Origin: Deltaproteobacteria bacterium
Lineage (GTDB): Bacteria; Myxococcota_C; UBA6777
Direction: 5' to 3'
NCBI GenBank assembly: GCA_002731275.1
Contig: PCBK01000090.1
Coordinates: forward strand, 1-54,315
DNA: 54,315 nucleotides
Below, in pieces: positions 1-9,249 of the stretch; within the stretch, counting starts at the first letter, position 1; each line of letters starts with the position of its first letter. The position numbers and the translations under genes were made by a program. Below the pieces are notes generated by a model, which saw only the letters and a list, made by a program, of their open reading frames with translations, searched no databases and had not been told where the DNA came from.

Positions 1-58
1 CCACAGAGCCTGAGACTGGAGAAGCATCTCAGGGTGCCTATATATTCGCTCCTAACGT

Positions 59-126
59 AGTCCTCCGAAAAGGACTCAGGCTGGTCAACATAGAGGCTCT
101 TTCAAGCCTCTCCCTTTAGGGGGAGG
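59..126 (+). other. Cluster of three hairpins upstream of the first gene
   Basis: Three perfect or near-perfect stem-loops lie in tandem: AGTCCT/AGGACT (59-76, 6-nt loop), GAGGCT/AGCCTC (93-110, 6-nt loop) and CTCCC/GGGAG (110-125). The 3' arm of the second overlaps the 5' arm of an extended third, so the two could be mutually exclusive. There is no long T-run, so none is a clear intrinsic terminator. The rest of 1-286 shows no gene I can support. The function is unknown; a 5' regulatory RNA or the end of an upstream transcript are both possible. Confidence 0.35.
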
Positions 127-286
127 TCGTTGACTGTCACACTCTTCTCCTCATCCAAACACTCATAAGATCACAACCTTCTCCAAGTTGCCCGCAAATC
201 CACGATGTGTCAACGAGCTTGCATACTTGAAATATCTTCAGTATCTTCCTGTAGACCGAGCTCCATCAACACGAGGAACAAAAACG

Positions 287-1531
287 ATGCCCAAACACAT
301 CTTATGGCCTGTACTCCTTCTACTCGCGCTCTCGTTACAAACGACGAGCTGCCAATCCGAGCCATGTGAAGGCACGATCTCCACACTCACACTCGATCCA
401 AGCGGCACCCCATGCACAAAGCGATGTGAATGCAACAACCAAAACTACGAAGGATACTGTATCCAAAGTAAGTGCACTGCGCTCAAAAGAGACACCTGCC
501 AGACAGCCGGACGCGAAGAGAGCTGCACCATCCAGAGCTCTTTCGCATCGCAGGTGAATTGCAAGACAGGTCTCAAGGTCTGTAAAGCTGAGGGGCTTAA
601 CGCCCTCAAGTGGGGCGATTGTGTCTGTTCAGGGACACAGGAGAAGGCTGCCGAAAAAGCACAAGAGGCGACGAAAGAACCCACCTCTGAGAAGGCCGAT
701 GAGCCAACGAAGGTGAATGAGCCCTCAAAAGAACCTTCGGGCGTCGATGCCTCCGAGCCCCTCCCCGAAAAAGAGGCCCCAGAGACCCCCAAGGAGCGTC
801 CCGAATGTAATGAGCATAAAGACTGCTCAGATAGTACAAAGCCCTTCTGTATGGGCGGCACATGCTCATCGCAACTCTCTATGACCAAGGACTTCGATAA
901 TGACCTTGAGAGCGGAGAATATCTCTATTTTCGCTTCCTGGATATGCCCTCATTTGACCAGAAAACAAGGTTAAAGTTCAAGATCGAGCTCAAAGGTGAC
1001 TTCTCGCCAAGTCGTGTTGTCTACTTCACAATCAAGAACGCCAGCGTCATATTCGATCTTCTTGGTACAGGGGTCAAAAGTTGCAACAGCGTTGATATCG
1101 CTAACACCCGCGTCTATCCCCTCGCGACGACCTGGATCCAAAGGAACGAAGTTGTCTTGCGAATGACTGTTCCAAAAGACAAAGGTAGCTGCCAAAGTCT
1201 CGAAGCCACAGTCACAATCTCTATCGACCCTAACGCAGGCAAACCATACAGTCTCTGTGATAATGATGACTTGAAGTGCAGTGGAGACCAGCTCTGTCTG
1301 GACAGCCGCAAATCTGGAGGCACACTGGAACGCTGCTTCGCTAAGTGTACGGATAACGGTGACTGCCCAAGTGAGTGGCTTTGTCGTGGTGATCGGGGGG
1401 TGACTTCGGCGAACGCTTTGGGGTGCTTCAAAAAGTGCGCTTCTGACGCAGACTGTGCGGCTTTGTCCTCCGACGTCAAGATAGTATGTGACACAGACAA
1501 CAAAGTGTGTGTTGATGTCAATTATCGCTGA
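287..1531 (+). CDS. Cys-rich surface lipoprotein with Thr/Glu/Pro linker
   Basis: 414 residues from ATG 287, chosen over the longer frame from 188 because it starts a proper lipoprotein signal (hydrophobic LLLLALSL, then Cys in TTSC) behind an AGGA box. The mature part begins with a Cys-rich module (TLDPSGTPC..RCECNNQNYEGYC) that recurs in the proteins at 1802, 28760 and 30958. A low-complexity Glu/Lys/Pro/Thr linker follows (about residues 120-175), then a short Cys pair region, a beta-rich domain without recognised family (about 200-325) and a C-terminal stretch with CTDNGDCPSEWLC and CASDADCAAL motifs like those of other secreted Cys-rich proteins of this group. It is probably anchored to the outer membrane. 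No enzymatic motif is visible and the function is unknown. Confidence 0.75.
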   Translation: MPKHILWPVLLLLALSLQTTSCQSEPCEGTISTLTLDPSGTPCTKRCECNNQNYEGYCIQSKCTALKRDTCQTAGREESCTIQSSFASQVNCKTGLKVCKAEGLNALKWGDCVCSGTQEKAAEKAQEATKEPTSEKADEPTKVNEPSKEPSGVDASEPLPEKEAPETPKERPECNEHKDCSDSTKPFCMGGTCSSQLSMTKDFDNDLESGEYLYFRFLDMPSFDQKTRLKFKIELKGDFSPSRVVYFTIKNASVIFDLLGTGVKSCNSVDIANTRVYPLATTWIQRNEVVLRMTVPKDKGSCQSLEATVTISIDPNAGKPYSLCDNDDLKCSGDQLCLDSRKSGGTLERCFAKCTDNGDCPSEWLCRGDRGVTSANALGCFKKCASDADCAALSSDVKIVCDTDNKVCVDVNYR

Positions 1532-1533
1532 GG

Positions 1534-1592
1534 CCGTTGTGAGAAAAAGAAGGCAATCACCCCAATCAGGGACGATTATTCTCACACAACGG
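1534..1592. repeat. Inverted repeat just after the first gene
   Basis: CCGTTGTGAGAA (1534-1545) pairs with TTCTCACACAACGG (1579-1592), leaving a 2-nt bulge and a 33-nt loop. It starts 2 nt after the stop codon, which suits a transcription end or mRNA-stabilising structure, but there is no T-run. The remainder of the 1532-1801 gap holds a perfect 12-nt palindrome (CATGTGCACATG, 1719-1730) that may be an operator for the next gene. Confidence 0.4.
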
Positions 1593-1801
1593 TGATGTGA
1601 GGGCTGTACCTCTTCGCCCCTATCCCCCCATTCCGATGACTCCCCCTACAAAAGAAAACCATATAACGATATACTCAACGTTCACGAAAGAAGTCTGTGT
1701 GGTCTTTGCACGTCGTAACATGTGCACATGCCCCGGCACACCCTTCAACGCAAGCATCATATGTCCTGACAGGATGTCACAAGGACGATAAGAGGAAGAA
1801 T

Positions 1802-4800
1802 ATGTCTAGCATCAAGACACGTATACTGATCATGTGTTGGCTCTTTGGCCTGCTCTTTATCGCTTCGCAAGGCTGCTCTCCTGCCCTCGAATGCAAAGAA
1901 GACATCAGCACCATCACGATCGACCCTACTGGCAGCCCATGTAACACGCGCTGTGAGTGCAACAACCAAAATTACGTGGGCTTTTGCAATGAGAAAGGAC
2001 TCTGTGAAGCCAAAGCGCGACAAGATTGCAGCCAAAAAGATGAGGTCCAAAGCTGTATTCTCCTCCCTGTCGATGTCCAAGAAAACTGTAGCGCTGGAAA
2101 GCAAATCTGCCAGCCAGAAGTGCTTACCACCAAAAAGTGGGGGGACTGCAAGCCCGTCGAGCGCACCAAAGCAGAGAACACACCTGAGCTGTGTTTCGAC
2201 GGACTCGACAACGATTGTGACGGAAAGTACGACAAGTTCGATGAAGACTGTGAGGTCTTTTGCCAGCCCGAGAGCACACGCCCTTGCTATACAGGTGATG
2301 AAAAAACCCGCAACCGTGGGATCTGTAAGCTTGGTATTCAAACCTGCAACAAAGACGGTAAAGGCTACGGCGCTTGTAAAGACGAGATCTTGCCACAAAA
2401 AGAAGAGTGCAACGGGAAAGACGACAACTGCAACGGTGTCGTCGATGAAAACCCCGATGGCTGCAAGTGTGACAAAGAAGGCGCGACCAGCCCATGTTAC
2501 GGCGGTCCTGATGATACCCTCAACCAGGGCATCTGCACCCCAGGTATCCGCACCTGTATCAAGCGCGAAGACAGCTTATTCTGGGGGACATGCCAAGGTG
2601 ACATCACACCGCAAGTCGAGAACTGCGATGGGATCGACAATGATTGTAATGGCAAAGTCGACGACGCCAAACAATGCAATCCTTGTGGTCTGCCAGGGAC
2701 GACACAATCTTGCTTCACTGGCAAACTCCACCAACGCAACCAGGGGATCTGTCGTGACGGTTTTCAGACGTGTGGCGCCGATGGACTTTGGAGCAAGTGC
2801 GAACAGCAAGTCCTCCCCGAAGCGACCAACACCCAAACAGGCAAAGCCTGTGATCCCACACAGCTCGACGGCACTTGCGAAGAGAGTCGCTGTGACGGAC
2901 AGGATAACGACTGCGACGGGACCATCGATGAGACATGCCCTTACCGCGCTTGTAATGACGACGCAGATTGTCAACTCATCGACAAGAGCAAAGGCACATT
3001 CACCTGTCAACTCAACCGATGTACCCCCACAGCGCAAGGATGCTCTCCCTCCTGTCGTCCTGACCAAGAGTGCAAAGATGGCTCCTGCTCCTGTAAAGCA
3101 AATACGACCGAGTGTAACAGCACATGTGTAGACACCAACACAAACAACGCACACTGCGGAAAGTGCGGCCAGGCCTGTGGAGCGAACGAGACCTGTCAGG
3201 GCGGTTCGTGTGCGTGCAAGACGGGTTGGGTCTCCTGTAATGGGAGCTGTGTTGATCCACAAAGTAACACCGACCACTGCGGCAAATGCGATAACAAATG
3301 CACCAGCACACAAACATGTGAGAATGGACAATGCTTCGGTTGCGCAGGAGGAATGGTCGTCTGTGGTGGTTCCTGTGTCGACACAAAGAGCGACAACAAC
3401 CACTGCGGCGGCTGCGGAAACACATGTACTGGTGGCAAGACCTGCCAAAGTGGAACGTGTGCCTGCCCACAACAAGCGGGGATACAAGAGTGTGGTGGTG
3501 TTTGTGTCAACGTCAACAACAACATTCAACACTGTATGACTTGCAACAATGCCTGCCCGCAAGGTGCGACATGTAACAACGGGGCATGTAATTGTTCCAG
3601 CCCACAAACACTCTGTGGCAACGCATGTGTCGATATCCAAAACAACGTTCAACACTGCGGAAAGTGCGGGACGACATGTAGTACAGGAGAGGCTTGCGTC
3701 AACGGTGTGTGTAAAGTCACCGTATGCCCTCCTGGTCGGCTTTTGTGTCAAGGTGTTTGTATCGACTTCCTGGCCAATAACCAACATTGTGGCGCTTGCA
3801 ACAAGGCCTGTCCCACAGGCCAAACCTGCAAAAATGGGACGTGTTTGTGCGCCCCCGGTGAGCTGTTTTGTGGCAGTCAATGCATCAACCCACAAAACAA
3901 CAACAATCACTGTGGCGGTTGTGGGACGACCTGTAGTAGTGGCAAGTCATGTCAAAATGGACTCTGTCTGTGCCCAAAGGGTCAGTCCGTTTGTGGTGGT
4001 TTGTGTACAGATCTTCGTAGCAATAAACAGCACTGTGGTGTTTGTGGGAATGCCTGTCCGGCTGCGCAAAGTTGCCAAAATGGGGCCTGTGTTTGTCCGA
4101 CAGGACAACGTCTATGTAGTGCAGCCTGTCGAGACATCAGCAAAGATGTCAATCACTGTGGAGGGTGTGATAACAAGTGCCCTGTCGGACAGGTTTGTAG
4201 CGCCGGTAAGTGTGCATGTACAGGCGGCCTCACGAGCTGCAACAACCAGTGTGTGAATACCAACACAGACAACGCCAATTGCGGTCGATGTGGTGGCTTT
4301 TGTGGCGCAGGTCTCAGCTGCTCTCAGAACGCATGTACCAAAAACCTCTGCCCTTCTCATGACTGTGCGATGAGCTGTGCGACACAAGGGTGTCCTGCGG
4401 CGCTAAAGTGTGGAACAGACAAGACCTGTCATGGCTGGGGAGCGGTCTACGGAAGTGGTGGGACATTTGGCGTCGAAAGTATGACCTCTGACAGCCAGGG
4501 GAACATCTACATCATTGGATTCTTCAAAGGGACTGCGACCATCGGTGCAAAAACCTATACATCTGTCGGTAATAACGACTTGTTTGTGACCAAAATCTCG
4601 CCCACTGGGAGTGTTTTGTGGACGACACATGTTGGCGCCACTGCGGTCTCTGTATACGGACGAGCCATTGGCGTCCAGTCCTTTGGTGGTGACGTCTACA
4701 TCACGGGAACAATCGTCGGTAACGTCATTCGTCCAAGCTTTCAGGGCGCGACAGGGCCTGTAACACCGATCGGACGGTGGGGGACGTATACCTACTTTTA

Positions 4801-5905
4801 TGGCGTCATCCAAAATGGATTCTTTCGCCGCGTCAATATCTCGGGAGTCAACATAGGTCAGTCCATTGATGTCGGTGACATTGTCGTCGATGACGCGAAT
4901 CGACAAAATAGCTACGTCTACGTCACAGGGTATACGAAAGGCACGACGAACGTTCCATTTGATGCACAAGGTGCAAAGATATTAACGACTCCAACGGGCT
5001 ATCAGTCATCTGCGTTCGTCGTGCAATACGATCTGTCAGGAGTCTGCCAAAACATCTACAGTGTCCACGCAACAGGGACCATCGAACACCCACGTATGGC
5101 GCTCTTTCAGCATCCTCAGCCGATCCCCCGAGGGAAAGGTAACCAGGTCGCCATCACCGCGACATATTCTGGGAGGATTATGGGGACACGAACAACCCCT
5201 GCAAAGACCTTCATGTTTACGTCCAATGGGAGCAGTCTCGATATCTTTGTCGCGAAGTTTAACACCTTTAACGCTGACCTCCAGATGCTCGCGAGTTTTG
5301 GTGGTAGTGGCATTGATCACGCAGGAGATATCGTCGAAGAACAATCACCTCAAGGGGACACTGGCGCGTTTTTGTTGACGGGTTATCTCCACGGAGCAGT
5401 GACGATCGGCACGCTTCCAGCGCTCACTACAAGTAACGCTTACCAGCAATCATTTGTCACACGACTCGACGCCGGAGATGCCTTCTCATGGGCGCACTAT
5501 CTCACCCCACAGAATGCCAGAAGCACAAAAGGGGTTGGGATATACAGTCATTTTGACGGGAGCATTCACATCTTTGGCGAAGGATATGGTACCTTTGGTA
5601 CACACACACCGTCCCAAAGCAACCTGATAAGCAACAACAGCTTCTTTGTCTCGATCATACGCAACCCACAGACACAGACGCTGCAGTACGTTGGTGTTGG
5701 ACATCCATATAAAGTCGGTTCACTCTTAAACAACGCTTTGTATCCCAAAAGACTTGCGGCGGACTGGCAAGGTCTGCTATTCCTCGGAGCGATCCGGGGA
5801 GAATTTGGGATCGAGACACATGAGTCGACCCATACCTTCAAAGGCGACGCGACAAAGAACCAGCCCTGGGTGTTGCGTGTCCCCTTTCCCCAATTACCAC
5901 AGTAG
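1802..5905 (+). CDS. Giant mosaic Cys-rich lipoprotein (MopE-like, Stig1-like and propeller-like)
   Basis: 1367 residues from ATG 1802, behind an AAGAGGAAGA ribosome site and starting a lipoprotein signal that ends at QGCS. Modules in order: the shared CECNNQNYVGFC module; four MopE-like motifs of the form DGxDNDCDGxxD, an acidic Cys-bonded motif proposed to bind metal; about ten repeats with HCGxCxxxC..G..CxxGxC, which resemble Stig1-type repeats (about residues 440-870); and a C-terminal region of about 480 residues with SBBP/propeller-like repeats (GSVLWTTHVG, GGSGIDHAGDIV, FLLTGYLHGAVTIG). This is a large secreted, disulfide-rich, probably cell-surface protein; adhesion or predation-type contact would be a guess. 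The sequence is intact through to the stop. Confidence 0.8.
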   Translation: MSSIKTRILIMCWLFGLLFIASQGCSPALECKEDISTITIDPTGSPCNTRCECNNQNYVGFCNEKGLCEAKARQDCSQKDEVQSCILLPVDVQENCSAGKQICQPEVLTTKKWGDCKPVERTKAENTPELCFDGLDNDCDGKYDKFDEDCEVFCQPESTRPCYTGDEKTRNRGICKLGIQTCNKDGKGYGACKDEILPQKEECNGKDDNCNGVVDENPDGCKCDKEGATSPCYGGPDDTLNQGICTPGIRTCIKREDSLFWGTCQGDITPQVENCDGIDNDCNGKVDDAKQCNPCGLPGTTQSCFTGKLHQRNQGICRDGFQTCGADGLWSKCEQQVLPEATNTQTGKACDPTQLDGTCEESRCDGQDNDCDGTIDETCPYRACNDDADCQLIDKSKGTFTCQLNRCTPTAQGCSPSCRPDQECKDGSCSCKANTTECNSTCVDTNTNNAHCGKCGQACGANETCQGGSCACKTGWVSCNGSCVDPQSNTDHCGKCDNKCTSTQTCENGQCFGCAGGMVVCGGSCVDTKSDNNHCGGCGNTCTGGKTCQSGTCACPQQAGIQECGGVCVNVNNNIQHCMTCNNACPQGATCNNGACNCSSPQTLCGNACVDIQNNVQHCGKCGTTCSTGEACVNGVCKVTVCPPGRLLCQGVCIDFLANNQHCGACNKACPTGQTCKNGTCLCAPGELFCGSQCINPQNNNNHCGGCGTTCSSGKSCQNGLCLCPKGQSVCGGLCTDLRSNKQHCGVCGNACPAAQSCQNGACVCPTGQRLCSAACRDISKDVNHCGGCDNKCPVGQVCSAGKCACTGGLTSCNNQCVNTNTDNANCGRCGGFCGAGLSCSQNACTKNLCPSHDCAMSCATQGCPAALKCGTDKTCHGWGAVYGSGGTFGVESMTSDSQGNIYIIGFFKGTATIGAKTYTSVGNNDLFVTKISPTGSVLWTTHVGATAVSVYGRAIGVQSFGGDVYITGTIVGNVIRPSFQGATGPVTPIGRWGTYTYFYGVIQNGFFRRVNISGVNIGQSIDVGDIVVDDANRQNSYVYVTGYTKGTTNVPFDAQGAKILTTPTGYQSSAFVVQYDLSGVCQNIYSVHATGTIEHPRMALFQHPQPIPRGKGNQVAITATYSGRIMGTRTTPAKTFMFTSNGSSLDIFVAKFNTFNADLQMLASFGGSGIDHAGDIVEEQSPQGDTGAFLLTGYLHGAVTIGTLPALTTSNAYQQSFVTRLDAGDAFSWAHYLTPQNARSTKGVGIYSHFDGSIHIFGEGYGTFGTHTPSQSNLISNNSFFVSIIRNPQTQTLQYVGVGHPYKVGSLLNNALYPKRLAADWQGLLFLGAIRGEFGIETHESTHTFKGDATKNQPWVLRVPFPQLPQ

Positions 5906-5933
5906 CCCCAAACGTATATGATGGAGTGATGCA

Positions 5934-6689
5934 TTGGCCGCTGATATGTTGTTTAATTACATCGAAAAACGCCAGGGAGAACGTCCCTGGGGTCGTGTAC
6001 TCGACGCCGGGACAGGCGATCACTCACTGCGATGGATTCGAAAGCTCCCGACGACAGGATGGACTGCCGTCACGGTCGATCCTATTCGCATCAAGAATAT
6101 GCTCCCCAAACTCAGCCCCACGATGAGGGACACAGACCAACTTTTGCTTGGGGACTGGCAAGACGAACAATTGCTTGAGGGAGAACAATTTGACGTTGTG
6201 CTGGTCGATTACTTGATCGGCGCGATTGACGCCTTCACGCCTTTTTACCAGACCAGCATCCTCGAACGTCTACGTCCTCATGTGCGTGGGCAGTTGTATT
6301 TGATCGGTTGGGAGCCGTTTGATGAGAGCGCGACGCACCCGGCACATAAGCTAATTGTCGAGCTCGCCAAGACCAAAGACGCCTGTCGTCTGCTCGCCAA
6401 TAAACGACCTTATCGAGAGTACCCTGCATCCTGGGTCAAACGAGAGTTCGAGCGTTCAGGGTATGTGGTCAATAGTACAGAACATTTTACAAATATCTTC
6501 CACGCACGTTATGTCGAGTCACAGACACAAGCCTGCCATCGTGCGCTCGAAAAGGTTGAAAACGACGCCGTCTCTGACGCACTCTCTGCCCACGTCGAGC
6601 AGCTCAAGACAGCGCTCATGCCCTACGCCAAATCCTCCAAAGGTATCCGCTTTGGCGCAGATTACATCATCTGTGCGTCCCCAAAGTAA
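5934..6689 (+). CDS. SAM-dependent methyltransferase-like protein
   Basis: 251 residues from a TTG start at 5934, preceded by GGAG at 5923-5926 with 7-nt spacing; ATG 5946 (residue 5) is an alternative. The motif I glycine loop is clear (VLDAGTGDHSLRWI, about residues 22-35), followed by TVDP at the usual acidic-residue position and a motif like FDVVLVDYLIG, so it should be a class I Rossmann-fold SAM enzyme. The C-terminal half carries no recognised substrate-specific motif and the substrate is unknown. It begins 28 nt after the preceding gene and probably has its own translation signal. Confidence is good for the fold and low for the reaction. Confidence 0.65.
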   Translation: MAADMLFNYIEKRQGERPWGRVLDAGTGDHSLRWIRKLPTTGWTAVTVDPIRIKNMLPKLSPTMRDTDQLLLGDWQDEQLLEGEQFDVVLVDYLIGAIDAFTPFYQTSILERLRPHVRGQLYLIGWEPFDESATHPAHKLIVELAKTKDACRLLANKRPYREYPASWVKREFERSGYVVNSTEHFTNIFHARYVESQTQACHRALEKVENDAVSDALSAHVEQLKTALMPYAKSSKGIRFGADYIICASPK

Positions 6690-6881
6690 TCCTCTCTCCA
6701 TCGATTTGGCCGTGCTCTGGCCCTTCCACATTGCTTGTTTGGGGGGCACCGCCAACAGCCTTTTTACGTATGCTTTTTTCCTTCCAACGGCCCAAGGGGT
6801 TGTGATATACCACATGCCGAGCGCTGATCAGCAGATATGATTGGTGCTTTACAAATACTTCAACCAAAAGGAGATTGGGAC

Positions 6882-7643
6882 ATGGATATCAAGGGAAAAA
6901 CCATTGTGATCACAGGTGGTGGACAGGGACTTGGCCGCGCGATGGCTGTCTATTTTGCCAACAAAGGCGCCAACCTCGCGCTGATCGATCTTAACCAAGA
7001 AGCGCTCGACGCGACCGTCGCACAATGTAAAGAAGCCGGAAGCGACGCTCGCGCTTATATCTGTAACGTCGCAGAAGAGGACGCGGTCGTCTCTTGCTTC
7101 GCGCAGATCGACCAGGACTTCGAAGGCATCGATGGTCTGATCAATAACGCAGGGATCACCAGAGATGCGCTGTTTATCAAAGCCAAGAACGGCGAGATCA
7201 AGTCCAAGATGAGCTTCAAACAATGGCAACAAGTCGTCGACGTCAACCTCACGGGAACATTCTTGTGTGGACGTGAAGCTGCGAGTCATATGATCTTGCG
7301 TGAGAAGAAAGGTGTCCTGATCAACATCTCCAGCATCTCCAAAGAAGGAAACGTTGGACAGACCAACTACTCCGCGACCAAAGCCGGTGTCGCCGCGATG
7401 GCTGTGACCTGGGCCAAGGAGCTCGCACGTTACGGTATCCGCGCTGCTGCGATCGCACCCGGCTTTATCGCCACCGAGATGGTCTCCAGCATGAAACCCG
7501 AAGCCCTCGCCAAAATCCAAGGCATGATTCCAGCCAATCGACTCGGTGAACCCGAAGAGATCGCACGCACTGCGGCGTACATCTTCGAGACGGACTACTT
7601 CAACGGACGTTGCATCGAAATGGACGGTGGCCTCCGCGTCTGA
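6882..7643 (+). CDS. Short-chain dehydrogenase/reductase, FabG-like
   Basis: 253 residues from ATG 6882, preceded by AAGGAG with 8-nt spacing; this decides against the longer frame from 6837. All hallmarks of a classical SDR are visible: the cofactor loop TGGGQGLG (residues 11-18), NNAG (88-91), catalytic Ser150, and Tyr163-x3-Lys167. D36 after beta-2 (ALIDLN) predicts NAD rather than NADP preference. Length matches the family (about 250). The closest-looking members are 3-oxoacyl-ACP reductases (FabG), but many SDRs share this pattern and the true substrate cannot be read from the sequence. It appears monocistronic. Confidence 0.85.
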   Translation: MDIKGKTIVITGGGQGLGRAMAVYFANKGANLALIDLNQEALDATVAQCKEAGSDARAYICNVAEEDAVVSCFAQIDQDFEGIDGLINNAGITRDALFIKAKNGEIKSKMSFKQWQQVVDVNLTGTFLCGREAASHMILREKKGVLINISSISKEGNVGQTNYSATKAGVAAMAVTWAKELARYGIRAAAIAPGFIATEMVSSMKPEALAKIQGMIPANRLGEPEEIARTAAYIFETDYFNGRCIEMDGGLRV

Positions 7644-7729
7644 TGCCAAGCCTCTCCCCTCTCCTCCTCTCTCGACTGAAAAACAATCATTCAAAATAAA
7701 TAGTTACACTCTACTCTTTCTGTTTTTGC

Positions 7730-7787
7730 TTGACATGGCCTACTATTATCAGTAGTAGGTTATACATCCTTACTACTGGTGATAGTA
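7730..7787 (+). promoter_or_regulatory. Promoter with two BlaI-type operator palindromes
   Basis: TTGACA (7730-7735) is followed directly by CCTACTA-N7-TAGTAGG (7739-7759), a perfect 7+7 palindrome that covers the promoter spacer and -10 region. A second palindrome, TACTA-N7-TAGTA, lies at 7771-7787. Centre-to-centre distance is 30 bp, about three helical turns, so two dimers would bind the same face. The position just upstream of a BlaI-family gene makes autorepression the obvious reading. That the sites bind BlaI is inferred from position and symmetry. Confidence 0.65.
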
Positions 7788-7839
7788 CTAGTGGTGGCAG
7801 TAGGTTGGAAAAAGACGAAACAACGGAGTTAAGAATTCT

Positions 7840-8244
7840 ATGAAACCTGCAAAGCACCCTTTGGGAGAGCTAGAGCTTCAAGTGATGGAGTTGATGTGGA
7901 GGGAAGGTGCGCTCACTGTGAGGGAGCTCTGGTCCAAAGAAGAATTTGGCGAGAGGGCGTACACTACAATGATGACGACGATGAATCGGTTACATACGAA
8001 GGGGTTGCTCTGTAGAGAGAAGGAAAAGAGCGCTTACCGTTATTGGCCGAGTCAGGAACGAGGCGATTACTGGGAGGAGGTCACACGAGATATGATGACC
8101 TCTCTTGTACAATTGGGAGGGGCTCCTGCACTCACCGCATTTGTGGATGTTGTGAGTCAACAAGATGAAGAACATCTCGATCGTCTAGAGGCATTGGTTG
8201 AGCAGCGTTTGCAGGCTCGCATGAGCAAAGAGGAGAAAGAGTGA
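7840..8244 (+). CDS. BlaI/MecI/CopY-family transcriptional repressor
   Basis: 134 residues. The N-terminal winged helix is typical of the family: LGELELQVMELMWREGALTVRELW, then TTMMTTMNRLHTKGLLCREKEKSAYRYWP (about residues 8-70), followed by a helical dimerisation tail. Members repress their own operon until cleaved by a partner M56 membrane protease. The next gene, overlapping by TGATG, encodes such a protease, and the genes after it form a tripartite metal-efflux system, so this repressor probably controls efflux rather than a beta-lactamase. Two palindromes upstream fit its binding site. The ribosome site is GGAG, 11-12 nt before the ATG. Confidence 0.88.
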   Translation: MKPAKHPLGELELQVMELMWREGALTVRELWSKEEFGERAYTTMMTTMNRLHTKGLLCREKEKSAYRYWPSQERGDYWEEVTRDMMTSLVQLGGAPALTAFVDVVSQQDEEHLDRLEALVEQRLQARMSKEEKE

Positions 8245-9242
8245 TGGCGATGTTTCTCCTTTCATGGCTGTTGTTGTACGTTTTACTCGCAGGTTTCAGA
8301 GGATACAGAGTGCTGCAGAGGGAAGGACAACGGAGCACACAGACCATCCGGAATGTGTTGCTCTCTTCCGTGCTTTTTTCGGGTGCAATTGTCCTCTCCC
8401 TTGCGATGCCACTGTTCATTGAGAGTCCAGTGACGTGGATGTCACATACACATACATCGCAAAATGATATGCTTCACCGCCTTACAGAGCTGTTGCAGGT
8501 TTCGAGGGTGCAATGGCTCATCTTGCTCTTTCTTCTTTTTATTCTTTCGGTAGCATGGGGGCCTTTGTTGTATCGTTGGTATCAAATGCGAGCTTGGTTT
8601 CGATTTGTGCGCCACGCGTCCTTCGAAGGGAAAGTTGACCAAGATCTTCTCATTGACGAAGCAAATGTTTTCCGCGGTACGATTGTCTTGATCCCCGGCG
8701 CCTGGTCTGGGCTGGTTGGGGTGTTTCGTCCCACGTTGTTTTTGGGAAAAGAGCTGCTTGTGTCTCTCTCCCCCCACGAGTTATACGCACTATTGGCGCA
8801 TGAAGAAGCTCACAGGCGACAAAGAGATACACTCACTCAATCTTTGCTTATGTACCTTTGCAGGTTGTTGCCTTTCATTGGTGAGAGCTTGTTTGCGCTT
8901 TGGTCACAAAGAGCAGAGACAGACAGCGATTGCTTCGCAGCGCAGACAGTGCAAGATCCGCTCATCGTCGCTTCAGCGTTACTCAAGGTCAGCCGTCTGC
9001 AACAGCAAGATCGTCGTGTGATGTCCTCTTTTGCCGGAATGGCCCCTTCTGTCGTCAGTTTTACACAATATTCTTGCTTGGAGACGCGGATTCAAGCGCT
9101 GATCGCAATGGACACTCACGCTCCCAAACAAGAAGAGAAAGAGCGCAGTGCTTATCTTCTCTACACAGCCTTTATTGTGCTCTTACTCCAATCCCCTCTA
9201 CACCACATCATCGAGTACTTCATCAGTTTACTTCATATGTGA
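8244..9242 (+). CDS. M56-family membrane metalloprotease (BlaR1-like, no sensor domain)
   Basis: 332 residues from ATG 8244, which overlaps the repressor stop as TGATG with AGGAG 8 nt upstream. Several N-terminal membrane segments (residues 1-30, 38-55, 85-105) precede the zinc protease motif HEEAH (186-190) within LLAHEEAHRRQRD, and a last hydrophobic helix near the C-terminus. BlaR1 is nearly twice as long because it carries an extracellular penicillin-binding domain; that domain is absent here. The expected role is to cleave the upstream BlaI-type repressor in response to a signal, plausibly metal or envelope stress given the neighbours. Family assignment is firm; the signal is inference. 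Confidence 0.82.
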   Translation: MAMFLLSWLLLYVLLAGFRGYRVLQREGQRSTQTIRNVLLSSVLFSGAIVLSLAMPLFIESPVTWMSHTHTSQNDMLHRLTELLQVSRVQWLILLFLLFILSVAWGPLLYRWYQMRAWFRFVRHASFEGKVDQDLLIDEANVFRGTIVLIPGAWSGLVGVFRPTLFLGKELLVSLSPHELYALLAHEEAHRRQRDTLTQSLLMYLCRLLPFIGESLFALWSQRAETDSDCFAAQTVQDPLIVASALLKVSRLQQQDRRVMSSFAGMAPSVVSFTQYSCLETRIQALIAMDTHAPKQEEKERSAYLLYTAFIVLLLQSPLHHIIEYFISLLHM

Positions 9243-9249
9243 GATTTTC

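Noticed and set aside
2576-3910. 444-residue open frame on the minus strand
   Set aside because: It is the antisense of the Cys-repeat region. The regular TGT/ACA-rich codons of the repeats keep the opposite frame free of stops, and there is no ribosome site.
8244-9242. Beta-lactam resistance regulation
   Set aside because: The protease lacks a penicillin-binding sensor domain and no beta-lactamase gene is nearby; the operon encodes a metal pump.
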